Shown here one piece after another: positions 34,886 through 46,463 of a DNA stretch of 64,000 nt (its first letter is position 1; every line of letters begins with the position of its first letter). Origin of the DNA: Allantophomopsis cytisporea (taxonomy: Eukaryota; Ascomycota; Leotiomycetes; Phacidiales; Phacidiaceae); NCBI GenBank assembly GCA_024752435.1, contig CP103029.1, positions 620,001-684,000 on the forward strand, given 5' to 3'. The notes beneath the pieces were generated by a model, which made no database searches, was not told the DNA's origin, and saw only the letters and a program-made list of their open reading frames with translations. The position numbers and the translations under genes were made by a program.

Positions 34886-37800
34886 TGTCGCGTTGTGTGG
34901 GCGCAATGGCGAGTCGTGCTGGGTGGTATCGTATATCCTTCTTTGGTGTATTTCAATGGCGATGCAGTCATTGGCTGATCAGCCACAAGCGATCACGTGA
35001 GTTTGGTCAGCGAGATCTTCAAAATCCGATATGTATTTCCGGGGCGAAGGACGATCTTAGGTCACCAACAACAACAAAACACAAATATATCTTTACTAAG
35101 CAAATTAGTTCGTACTATAACTACAGCGAAAGATTTCTGAGAACAGCCTTCAGACTCCGAGATTTTTTGATTTAATGTACTTCACGGGAATAATAGTACT
35201 ACTGCTTCTCCTCAGGTACAAGAATCGATCTCCTTATGGTGCTTTTATCATGAGCTTGTACCCAGATATTTTATATTGTAAGTTTTGTTCATTTCCAACA
35301 TGTCCTTGGTCTCGTCTTTGTTTCTAGTTTTGTTTTGAACATCATTTCTACATCATAATATTGAAACTGTTCACCATTACCCCAATTCTACATATCCTTC
35401 TTAGTGTTGAGGTATCGCAGAAGACAGAAATGAGTACTCGTTGCTCTTTTACAGACAATGTCTGATTTAGATTCGCAATTAAGACTCTGGATCAACCTCA
35501 AGGCTGTCAATGATGCTTCCGAGGATAATTATTCAGCATACGTTCACTTTGGATAGTATTTGGTTAGTCCAAGTGCATTTCTTACATTGCTTAAGAGATG
35601 AACGGTATTCCTCTCTTTGACCCATTCGAGACATTTTCCAGATTATATCGCACTGTCAGAACCTATCAGCAAATCAACATTCCAAATTCGGATCTGATTT
35701 CAAAGATCAAATAGTTATTTCGATCCTCGACACCCAGTCGTCCCGTTATTCCCTCTCAGCAAGACAGCACTTCCAATCTAGTCTTCAAGACCTGGTTCCT
35801 TCACAGAAAGCAGCCAGGTGGTGCAATGTCCAAGATTCTTATACGCGTGAATTTCAGGGAAAAAACCGAGAATCGTGGCCCTCCAGGTGGGCTATCGTAT
35901 GCCTTTCTCTTCCTTTGTGAATAAATCTAATGAGATCAGACACTATGGAAATGAAAAACTCACAATCGAGAATGAAGAATCTCATTTCTCAAAAATTACC
36001 CTCGGTCTTGAGGAGAGCAGAGTATCACCGGGCTACGCAAACGATATTGTGCCTCTCACAGTCGAGCCTGATAAGATTCAACTCTATAATACAGGCGCCA
36101 TTGAATCTCATGTTGATATTCTCCATATGGTCACTCATTCCAGTGGGAACGGGAAGAGGAAGAAGGGGCATGTTAATGGAGGCATTATCGAAGAAAGCAA
36201 CTTCAAATCTGATTTGGGAAAAGATAACTTTCGATTCCTGTAGGGTCCACTGGCTATTATTTAAACGGCGGCGCTGTCTGCCTTGAAAGACTGAGGATAT
36301 GCCGAGAAGAGAAGATATTGCAGTCAATTGAGTATGATGAGTGAAGTGACAACACAGGGGAAAGACATCCTGAACACCGATCCAGATATATATTTTCATG
36401 ACAAAGCTGATTTATTGTTGACATTCAACCATCAGCCGCGGCTTGTTCACAATGCCTTCGTCCACCAAACTCACCCATTAATATTATCGTACGTAGCTGT
36501 CCAATTTTAATCTCGTTTCCCCCTCAGCACACACTCTTGATCCGGAGTAAATATTCCCCAATCGCTGTTGCTTTTACTTCCGACGTCATAAACGCTCTCA
36601 TTTAACAATCCCTTCTACTACATAAAAAGACCAAGATCAAGATATCCAAGGTTCTACATCGCTGTCTGCTCGCTACCCAGCCAATCACTTCTATCCCCCT
36701 CCATGGAACACCCAATAGTCTAATCCCTTTCTTCAACAGCAGCATGCATGCCTTGGCACTCCCCCATGACACCCGAAAATGCGACTGAGACACGCACTAC
36801 CCCACAACCCTCTCGCCCACAAAGCCTGTTTTCCTGGATGGACATGCATTTCATGTCGGCACTCCATCATTTCCCAAGGTACCATACCTTACTGCTATGT
36901 GTGTTTGAGATCGTGATTGATGGCGCCACGACGGATAGCTGAGCCACCGCTAATGATCGACTGATGATTGATTGGTGATGGCTGATGGATTCGTGACTGC
37001 AACTCACCACATCACTTCACCTCTGCCTTTCTTCGCCTTACCTTTCACCTTGCTTGGTTGATCGTGCACGTTGTGCTGGCAGGTGATGAGATTCTTTGGA
37101 CAACATGCAATCATGGATGTTGATGTGGCTGATTGGGTTAGAGATATAGTGCTGTCAGTGTGAAAGGAGAGGCCTGACGTACTGCAATGAGAATCGTAAA
37201 TGCATGTAAGCTAACTTGACTTTTCCTTCTTTCTGCTCTTAGAGTCCGTCAGCTGGGTACTGGACCATCTCTCGGTCCTGGGATATGATTTGATCTGAGT
37301 GTCAAGCATTGAAGCATGGCCACATCAATCAAGATGGGTGATATCCTCCTCTATACCTCATGTACCTCGCTCTGCACAGAGATGCAGATGATGCAGTTCT
37401 CCCCATTGGGGATTTGCCGCCCTGTCTCGAACCATCGGTGCATCGTATGTTACTTCCCCTTCCCCTTCCCTTTCCCCTTCCCCCTTCCCCCTTCCCCGCA
37501 AAACAGATTCCGACCTGCTCGTCTCCTCATCCATCGGACTCGTTGCACTGGGCGAGCAGTACCCTAGCAAACCCTACGTCAATATATTCGTTTCAAGATC
37601 TCCTTCCTCAGCGTTGAAAATGAGCCACACCCTCCTCTACCCTCGTACCTCGTAGCCACAGAACAGGGAACGGAGAAGCACACTCCTTCATTGATAGCTA
37701 CCATGATCTCATTTATATCCCTGGAATCGACAAATTCCCTCGTAATCTGCGTGCGAATCAAGCGGCTGTTCAAACGAGGAATTACGTCTGATGTTTGTGT

Positions 37801-38099
37801 TTGCTGTCTGACCTTGAATTCGTGAGTTGGTAGGTAAGGTAAGTGAGTAAGTAGCAAGTGGGTGAGTGAGTGTATGCAGTGACGGCAGGTTGCATATTGT
37901 CCGTCACCACCGGTATCAATTCCCTCTCCTGCCTTGTCTGCCTGTCCGGTCTTGGGCAACAACAACTCACTTTCACTCGTCGTACTAGTAAGTTTTCACA
38001 TCTACATAAACCCCTTCATACATCCACTTCCTTCCCTCAACATCAACAATTCCATCAACAACGTCAAACATCCATCTAAATAGAAAAGAGACCGCCAAA
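34886..38099. other. Gene-poor tract of 3.2 kb
   Basis: Divergent space between the complex I subunit gene and the MARVEL-like gene. Two overlapping 120-codon frames at 35875-36286 have no recognisable motif. A polypyrimidine repeat lies at 37453-37498. No gene supported. Confidence 0.45.
37453..37498. repeat. CTTCCC polypyrimidine repeat
   Basis: About seven CTTCCC or CCTTTC units on the + strand, 600 bp before the MARVEL-like gene. Such mirror-type pyrimidine tracts can form non-B DNA. Confidence 0.8.
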
Positions 38100-38754
38100 A
38101 TGGAACGCATCCTCTCCATGGCCCTTCGCATTGGCGAGGTAAGTTGCAATTTTCTATAATTATGTATCACTGACTGACCCACCCAGCTCGCCTTCGCAGC
38201 TACAGTCGCCGGCCTCACTGGCGCCTACCTCCATGCTGTTCGCCATGCCTCGGCCTGGACCCACAAGCGATTCATTTACACTGAAGTTGTCGCCGGTCTC
38301 TCCATACTCCTTTCACTCCTCTGGCTTCTACCATTCGCGGGCGGTTTCATTCACTGGCCCGTCGACCTAGCTCTGTTCGTGATGTGGATTGTTGCTTTTG
38401 GATTACTGGTTAATGTAAGTGTATTCTGATACGATAGGGAAGATGAAAGAAGCTAATGTGCGGGTATAGTTTATTGGTCCTCTCCATTGCGGCTCAGTCT
38501 TTGCCTGGGGCGACATCACGAATAAGGGAACTTGCCAGCGCTGGAAAGCAGATGTGGCATTCACCTTTCTCTCTGCTATCTTCTGGCTCGTCAGTGCTTT
38601 GCTCGTGAGTATCTCTTCTTCAAATCAGTGCTCGTGCTCTTGCTAAGTATTACAGGGCATCTACTTTGTCCACAAACACCGCCGTACTACTGTCACAGAT
38701 GGTACGACTGCCACTTCCCGTCGTGGAAAGTGGTACCGTAGAAGTCGCGTCTAG
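38100..38754 (+). CDS. MARVEL-like four-transmembrane protein
   Basis: Four exons: 38100-38138, 38187-38414, 38470-38604 and 38656-38754, all with phase-0 junctions and 48-55 nt introns, giving 166 residues. Four hydrophobic segments are visible: LAFAATVAGLTGAYLH, VVAGLSILLSLLWLLPF, LALFVMWIVAFGLLVNF and VAFTFLSAIFWLVSALL. The short polar loop between segments 3 and 4 contains a conserved-looking Cys pair (LHC, GTC). The tail is strongly basic (HKHRR, RRGKWYRRSR) and should face the cytosol. MARVEL proteins organise membrane domains or vesicle traffic; fungal members are mostly uncharacterised. The ATG at 38100 is preceded by a purine-rich leader. Confidence 0.87.
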
Positions 38755-39914
38755 ATCTGCTGAGTTTGCGAGGTCCTCTGCCCTAGCTTGAACATCGGCA
38801 TCTGATGCCTTGATTGTGGATTCGTCTCGGTCATACTCAAGTTCACTCCACACCTATGTGATAATTGTTTTTCATTACCTCGAGGTTGAGCCTAACGCGC
38901 TATAATTATTTTTCCTTTGTACTTTGGCAGTTGTTGCAGCGGGCGTTTTTTGAGTTTGAGTGATACCATTGATTGTCAAATGGGTCAAGGGGGCATAGTG
39001 AATGCATTAATTGTTACTTTGATACTGCGAGCTTTAAAGTGAATTGCAGTGGATGTGAGGTTCAAAATCGCAAGCTCGTTTTGCTGCCATGAATATTTAT
39101 ACTCAATTGTTTAGTCTCACAAGCTATCCAAAATTCCTCTGTATCTCAACTTCAAAGACATAGCAATTCATTGGCAAAATCAGGATCGAACAAGGAGTAT
39201 TTCACCGTATATCTATAAGCCTCTAAACAAAAACCCCACATCGAACATCATCAAATACTTGGCACCACCGAGGATGAAATTTGACGGATGATACTATTGG
39301 CTTTAGTAGAATTGTGAGCATGAGTACTCTTTATTCTTAGAGCTAAGGTAATATTGCGTGTAGCAAATCGGTATTTAGTCATTGATAACAGTAACCAAGT
39401 GTTAGACTTGTTTAGCTATATTGCTCTTCCCATACTGCACAGCCAATGACAGGACCACAACACTCTTCTTTAAAACTTAGTCCTTCTATGCTTGCTGAAG
39501 GAGAGTACATGTATGCACGAAGTCTATGACAACTATCGTCAATATCAACCTCGACCTGGCAAGGGCCAATCGTGATTAAAGATGCGCTTAGTAACATAGT
39601 CAGAGATATCTTTGTTCTTCTTTGTTTTCTCTGCATTTATTGCTCATGCTGGACCTCTGTGGCGTATGTTAGTAATGTCACACGATGGGAACCATGGGTG
39701 AAGTACTAGGCAAATTCCAGCACGCTTGAAGATTAGATAGAGCAGTCTTTACGGTCATAACCTACTCACCCGGGACAGCATCTGGCACAGCACATGTGTA
39801 AAACTCATTTCATTATGCAAGTTGTCTCATGACAAGGGTCAACAAGCTTTCTTCATTGTTCAAGCACTTATCCGGGGTATCTACCAGCAATTCAAACGCC
39901 GTAACCAGCTCTAC
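38755..39914. other. Convergent intergenic region
   Basis: About 1.15 kb between the MARVEL-like gene and the converging TFIIIC gene. Nothing coding recognised. Confidence 0.5.
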
Positions 39915-41341
39915 TTACTCCTCTTCGGCGTCGTCTTCCACCATGGAAGAGTCAACGCTCTCACCAATGCTCCCCGCCTGATCAGTCCAGCTCGATGGTG
40001 TAGGGGTGCTTAGCCCACCATCCGCCCTCTCCCTTGCAGTCTCAATAAACCTCCTGATCGCAGGATTGCTAACAGGACCCCTAGGTCTCCCACGACTCCT
40101 CGACGCCCCAATATCCTCTACAAGCCTTCCGGTACCCTTCCTCTTCCGTCCCGGCTTCCTCTTCCCATTCAGATCATAAGTCGGCATCTCGCCCCTCTCC
40201 TCAGCATCCAGAATGTCCAACCTTCTCCTCGCCTCATCCGCACCAACACCTCTCTCCACCGCCGCAAGCAACTGCGACCTCTCCTCATCCCTCGCTAACT
40301 TCCTTGCCGCCCTCCATCCCGCCCCTGTCAATCTCTTCTGCGCAATGACAGTCACTCCATCATTCTCCCCCTTCGCACGCTTCAAGCGCATGAATTTCTC
40401 GATAAAATTGCTCTGACTACTCCGACCCTCACTGCCCTCCGTAGACTCCTGGACCTCGAATCCCATCACTCGCGTCTTCTTTGTCGGGCTGTATTCCACC
40501 CGCTCGCTACTGAATTTCGGGACCAAATCGCTCAATGAGCCGACCAGACGCGCTGACGACGCAGCGAGCAGATCGACATTGTCTGGAAGCCGGCGTACTG
40601 ATGGGAGCGGATCTTCGCTGTCGTGATCGACTAGTAGGAGCTCCGTGCCGAGGTTCTCGCTCCATTCGCAGGAGAAGATGTGGTCGTTGTAGGCAATTAT
40701 GGGGTTGTCGCTGTGCAGGTCTAGAATCTGAACGTTTTGCCCCGACTTCTCCGCCGCCTTCTTTGGCACTGAGTCTTCTACCACATCATCGCCATCCTCT
40801 ACTTCGTCTACCTCGCGATCTTCTGCCTCATTGTCGTCATCGACTGGGTCTTCAGTAGCCGTAGCTTTTCGCTTCTTAGACTTCGAGTTGGTTCGTGTCT
40901 TAGGCTCGTGTTCGATATCTTCGTCGTCCTGACCGCGCGCTTGTGAGACATTGAGCTCTTCTGTATCTTCGGCGTGCGGTGCGCTCAGTTTGTGAGGCAT
41001 ATGAAGAGAATAGTTCCTTGTACGGCCCAATGATGGGTTCACCCAGCTGGTCACTTTTCCTCCACGGTTGGGCTTAGGTTGTGAACGGCGAGTTTGGAGG
41101 GACGGCGCGGAGAGATCGAGGGTCAAATAGTATGTCTTTGAAGGAGTCAGTCATCATACTATTTTGGGTAATGCATAAGCAGCTGCATGTGTACCTCTGT
41201 CTCTGTTGCTGAGTACTCGTACTCCCATTCGTCGGAATCGGAGTCAATTGTCATTGTTGGTGGAGGTTGTGCATTTAGAACTGAATACGCGCTAGATGGG
41301 GCGACTCCAGATCTCTGCATAGTAAAACTTGAGTCTTCCAT
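39915..41341 (-). CDS. TFIIIC subunit with triple-barrel domain (Tfc7/Sfc-like) and AT-hook
   Basis: Two exons, 41195-41341 and 39915-41135, joined across a 59-nt intron (GTACAC..AAG), giving 455 residues. The intron restores the hallmark EWEYEYSATETETYYLTLDL at the start of the TFIIIC sub6/triple-barrel domain. The second half of the barrel is at VQILDLHSDNPIIAY to GTELLLVDHD. Between lies a long acidic, NLS-containing insert (KSKKRKA; EDREVDEVEDGDD). This subunit helps TFIIIC bind tRNA-gene promoters for RNA polymerase III. The C-terminal region has the AT-hook RGRPRGP and a second basic cluster KPGRKRKG, suggesting direct DNA contact. The ATG at 41341 is used; a second at 41254 (MTIDSDSDEW) is also possible. 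The donor GTACAC is non-consensus. Confidence 0.87.
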
Positions 41342-41469
41342 TTTTCCATCAAGTCGTGATGCTATAGATTTATCATCTTGTTTTTTCTGAAGGTCGCTGC
41401 GTGAATATTGACCGAGGCTACCTGACCTACGAGCCCAATTTTGACAGCCTTGCACTAGTGGTCTGTGGG

Positions 41470-41486
41470 GTACGTACGTACGTACG
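41470..41486. repeat. GTAC tetranucleotide repeat
   Basis: Four GTAC units in tandem, about 130 bp upstream of the TFIIIC start; self-complementary. Confidence 0.85.
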
Positions 41487-41679
41487 GCAGGTACCCACCC
41501 ACCTGCGTTGTGTGTCTACCTCACCTTATTCTGCAGTGTAAAGGTACCTGGTAGGTAGGTAAAGTGGTGGATCGATTGTAAGAATGATCAGAGCTACAAA
41601 GTCAAAGGCGTAAATATATAAATTAACCTATTACTCATAATGTAATTAATAGTTCACTGACACTAAAAAACTAAATCAC

Positions 41680-41705
41680 AATAATTATAATAATTATAAT
41701 AATTA
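41680..41705. repeat. ATAATT tandem repeat in A/T-rich island
   Basis: About three copies of a 9-bp ATAATTATA-like unit inside a roughly 300-bp A/T-rich island. Confidence 0.75.
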
Positions 41706-43577
41706 GGGTTATACTTGACGCTTTGAGTAAAAGTTGATGAAATATTGTTGACTCACTTAGAACTGAGATAGTTCCTCAGGCAATGTTGACTACTAATTGT
41801 CGAAGAGTCAAAGACAAAATAGTAATTTCATTATAGAAATCTGTAAAAATTCGGGATTCTATGCTACTGACCTACTTGGCACCAATATAGATACTTTGTA
41901 CATAGGTAGGTAGGTACGTATACTTGAATGCTATATACCAGTTGTGATTACAGCAAGCCGCAAGTGTCTTGACTTTCTCGTCATGCTTTTCGTCACAGAG
42001 GTACTGAGTATCTACTTCCAGACGATAGTGTGTACCACAATTATGCCGTGCAAATCTACTCGAGAGTATATTAACACATGATATCTGCACATACCTTTCA
42101 CATATACATAGCCTAGTATCCAACTCGTCCAATTTCCACGTTATCATATCGAGAGGAGTGCAAAGTTAATGACTGCGCTATCGGACCACTCTGTGCCTCG
42201 GTACAGGAGGAGAGATGGTATGGTGGATCTGTATTTCTGCTGTCGAGATTAGCGTCTCTCACTCCCCCAGTACTACCAAGTATCACAAGAAGTCCAGAGC
42301 CAAATCGACAAAGGACTGAAAAGGATGGGCTTAGTCTAGCGATGCTCTCAAGGGCTGAGGCCAAACTACTAGGTATGGAAGATAGCGAATATTCTATTTG
42401 GAGCTGTACCACAGAGTAGTTGAGTCTCGTTGACTTGATGTTCTGAGTAGTGATCGCAGAGACATTCATATACAGAAAACGTCTCATTAAGCCAACCACC
42501 CTTTGCACAGTTCCGGTCTGCGGGCGGCGCCGAGTCTACCTAAGATCAGGTACCTTTGCCCATGGGGTAATGTATACGACGCCAAGTGCGAAACCTTGAT
42601 AACCAAAAAGAACAAGGCTTCTTCAAAGTTGATTATCAAGTATCGCCACGAGGTCAATGATTGATTCGTTCGAAGAGACGCCGAGGAGAGACATTCTATC
42701 AAGGGCTCCGAAGCAGCTCCGCTCTTGTCATCTCCGGATCCGACTCCTATAGTCTATATGGATAAGAGAATGGGATCACGAAACCATGTTCTTCCGTTTC
42801 TTTGACCTCGTATTTTCCGAACACTATGTACTTACCATATCTGAAGCCTACCACCCTTGTTTTTTGGTGGTTCCTCTTACCACGTGCGCATGATTAGTGA
42901 GATTATGTAAGTGATTTGTACACAAAAGCAACGCAGTAGTAGAAAGCAATGCCATGTAGGTGATTGTGGGGTTGAGCAGTTAGCCAGACATGGGGTTTCG
43001 CGGGGTAGTGGGGAACACACTCAGCGCCGGGATGCAACTCTAGTTTTACTTTATTCGACAACTACTACGTACTCAGTCATGATGTGAACAAGCTACTGGC
43101 TCTGATTTCTTTATACAGCTTCGTGCGTTGTATATCATCTGTCACTTACATAACTAGTCCTTATAAGTGTTGGCGGTGGCGCTACTAGCAGATTTTATCA
43201 GCACAAAGCTAGACAATCATTCAGGGAGGAAAACAAGATAGACGAGCATTTGTGTATACAAAGTCTTCCTCCAGTTCCTTTAGGGTTTGCCGAGCAAGAT
43301 GCCGAGCGTTGGGCGCGGATAAAAGGCCGTTGCTGTGGAGCCAAAAACAACATGATGACGATGATTGTCTTCGAAACTACTGCGTACGCTGGAGATAATC
43401 GGGTTAGGAATGTGTGTTGAGGAGACCCTGCTCCTTAGACCTTCCGGACATTTAGGAAGTGATATGCCGAAGAGACCCAAGCAGGAAAGCAAAAGGTAAA
43501 AGATATATGAGACGGAAGTAGGTACCTCTTCGTTCCTTTTTTCTCTTCTAAAAGTTGTTCGACCATTCTTGGATACC

Positions 43578-45303
43578 ATGAGGACTAATACGCAACTCCT
43601 GTATACGGCTGCTGGAGCATTGCTAGGCGCTCAAAGTTGTCTCGCGCAGTGTCAAGGTCCAGTGATCAATACTCTGAACGGTTCCATTGAAGGTCTATAC
43701 AGTCCGAGTTATCACCAAGACTTCTTCTTGGGAGTTCCATACGCTCAGCCGCCGACTGGTGACCTCCGCTTCCGAGTCCCTGTTTCCCTCAACTCAAGCT
43801 GGTCAGGTGCCAGGAATGCAACAGCCTACTATCCCCACTGCGTAGGATATGGCTCTGATGATACTGGCTATGAAGTCAGCGAAGACTGTTTGGCATTGAA
43901 TGTCATCCGTCCAGCTGGCATGATAGATGACAATCTTCCTGTAGCGGTTTGGATTCATGGGGGTGGATATACCGAGGGTGGAAGGTAAGTTGAGAATTTT
44001 AAAGAGACCAAGATGCCACAACTGATGATTCTTCAGTGCAGACAAAAGATATAATTTGAGTTTCATTGTCTCTAACTCTGTTACTCTTGGAAAGCCGATG
44101 ATTGGAGTTTCTATCAACTACCGTCTGTCCGCCTTCGGATTCCTCGCAAGTGACGAGATTACTGCTGCCAACGCTACCAACATCGGAATTCGTGACCAGC
44201 ACCTTGCTCTTCGCTGGGTTCAAGAGAACATTGCTGCCTTCGGCGGTGACCCTGGAAGAGTGACTATCTGGGGAGAATCAGCTGGTGCTGGTTCAGTAGG
44301 AATACATCTTACGGCATATGGTGGACGCGACGACGGGTTATTCTCGAGTGCAATCGGGGAAAGTGGATCCCCTATTCTCTTGGGATCACAGAATTTCGGA
44401 TCATTTCAAGAGATTTACAACAATATCACAAGAGATTCGGGCTGTTCCAATGTGACAGATACTCTCCAGTGTCTACGAGAAGCACCTTTTGAGACCCTGA
44501 ACGCGGCCGTCAACCAGACCACCGCGTATAGCCTCATGCCCAAGCCAGATGGTGATATCATTCAAGGCTCAACATATGAGCAACTCCTCAGTGGAAACTT
44601 CATCAAAGTACCTTATTTGCTTGGAACGAACGCGGATGAAGGATCGGGCTTCGCACCGCAAGGCATCAACAGTGACGCTGACATTTCTGCAATGATATCT
44701 GCCTATGGGGCAGACAATGCAACTACTGCAACGATCGCGGCTTTATACCCAAATATTGACTCCCTTTGTGTTCTGGAAAGTATTACCGATCCGACAAACA
44801 GCACGATAGGCAAGCAACTTAAGCGTGCTGCCACCATTGCAGGAGATTACAATTTCATCGCTGGTCGTCGCCTCACCACTACGCAATGGGCCACATACAA
44901 TACCACAGCCTACGCCTACCGCTTTAACAACGTAGTAAACGGTCACACGTCAGACTACTATGGTTCGGGCCACTTCCTCGAGGTTGCCTTCGTCTTCAAT
45001 AACGTTCTGGGCGTCGGCTTCGTAACCAATGAATTCGAGAACATGCCAGTTTCATACCAGCGCCTTAGCAAGCTCATGAGCAACATGTGGATTTCCTTCG
45101 TCAATGACCACAATCCAAATAACCATGGCTTCGTCGGTGTCCCGGAATGGCCTGTCTATGATCCTGGCTACGCCGTCGGTGGAACTGGTCAGGATATGGT
45201 CTTCGAGGCTAATTCTACTACCCTTGCGTACCCTGAGCCGGACAATTTCAGAGGCGCTGCGATTGCTTATATGAACACGCTTTGGACTCAATTTGGCTCG
45301 TAA
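43578..45303 (+). CDS. Secreted type-B carboxylesterase/lipase
   Basis: Two exons, 43578-43984 and 44037-45303, with a 52-nt intron (GTAAGT..CAG), giving 557 residues. The open frame extends further upstream but the first ATG is at 43578. A signal peptide (QLLYTAAGALLGAQSCLA) opens the protein. Catalytic residues are Ser217 in GESAGAGS, Glu337 in NADEGSGF and His448 in SGHFLE. WIHGGGYTEGG is the oxyanion-hole strand and EDCLALNV is the carboxylesterase-B signature 2. Many N-glycosylation sequons occur. Such fungal enzymes hydrolyse lipids, sterol esters or aryl esters outside the cell. Its 3' end is about 1.1 kb before the fusion regulator gene on the same strand. Confidence 0.94.
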
Positions 45304-46463
45304 GGTATGTATATTGTATGGAAGAGATGCGATGGCTGTTTTTTCATTAGAAAAGAAAAACAAAATAAATAAAAAACATCCAGATGTATCACTTGGGCTC
45401 AAACATTAATGTATTCAATCACTCATACCGTTCCCCAAATTTCGGTCTCTGTGGGAATGTGGAAAGCGTACCGAGGAATGTGATCGGTAGCAACTAGATT
45501 CGGCTTTTCGTCCCCATAATTTCGACTAAGCGCCACATGACTACTCGCGGATGACAATTCATCTTCTCTCCTATCTCTCTTCATAAATTCATGCACTCCG
45601 CCCATCAATCCTTTGCTGTAGGCTCTCCAATTTCTCCTTCATTTTTTTTGTCTTCTCTTTCCTCGATGGGGTCAACCCTTGTACCAGGCGTTCGTTTACC
45701 GATCCTTGGTCGTACAAGTAGCTGTTCAGCTGATAAGAGCTCGCTGCGTCTTTCTCAAAGTATCTATGGCTGGCTTGTAAGTACTGTTGTATGTACATGT
45801 GTGATCGCAGCCTGCCAGGAAAGGATCTCATACTCTCTTTGAGTGCTTGAGCCCTCTATGTGTCGGTCAGAGTCCCCCATCGTGCCTTGCAGTCGTTAGT
45901 ATATTCTCAGATACAGGTTCAAGTAATCAATCACCTTATGTCTCCAAAGATTTATCTTGGTTTCTTCTCGTTTTTTATGTCTGACTTTTTATCTCTTCGT
46001 TCTTTGCTTCTCTATCTTCTGAATTATTACGACCTTAGCATTCTTAAACTCTATTCGAATTGCCATTTTCTATCTATGAGCTTCTGCTCAAGATCATCCT
46101 CTTGCAAAATGCCTATTCTGCGAGTTGGAAGTTCTGTAAACTTATGCGCAGGAATTCTTTATCCACCATCGCTACGTGGTATGGAATCTTGAGATCTAGA
46201 AGACTGTGCGCAGCTGCGAGAAATCATCTTCACCCCTGTCAGATGATAGGCCACTGGCACACCAGAATCCCTCACCTGATACTCAAACCAACGACGGAAA
46301 TCAACACCCCATATTCAATCCAAGACTCCTCTATGTTCTCGTGTATTCCCTTCTTTTTTCTTCATCATTGTCAAAGACTCTCACCCGATGATATACCTTT
46401 CACGAAGCCTAACGATTGCCGTCAAACATCGATCAACAGCACGAAGACATATCAGGCTGCAAC
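45304..46463. other. Upstream region of the Rsc7-velvet fusion gene
   Basis: About 1.15 kb between two co-oriented genes. It is T/C-rich toward the right and contains no recognised gene. An upstream non-ATG extension of the fusion reading frame reaches 46416, so a further 5' exon cannot be excluded. Confidence 0.5.

Larger units (their letters stand above)
41342..43577. other. Divergent intergenic tract of 2.2 kb
   Basis: No gene recognised. It contains a GTAC repeat, GGTA-type repeats and an A/T-rich island near 41680-41705. The right end is the promoter of the carboxylesterase gene. Confidence 0.5.

Noticed and set aside
35875..36286. Overlapping 118-122 codon plus-strand ORFs
   Set aside because: The longer one does not begin with ATG, and neither shows a recognisable domain or plausible splice partners.
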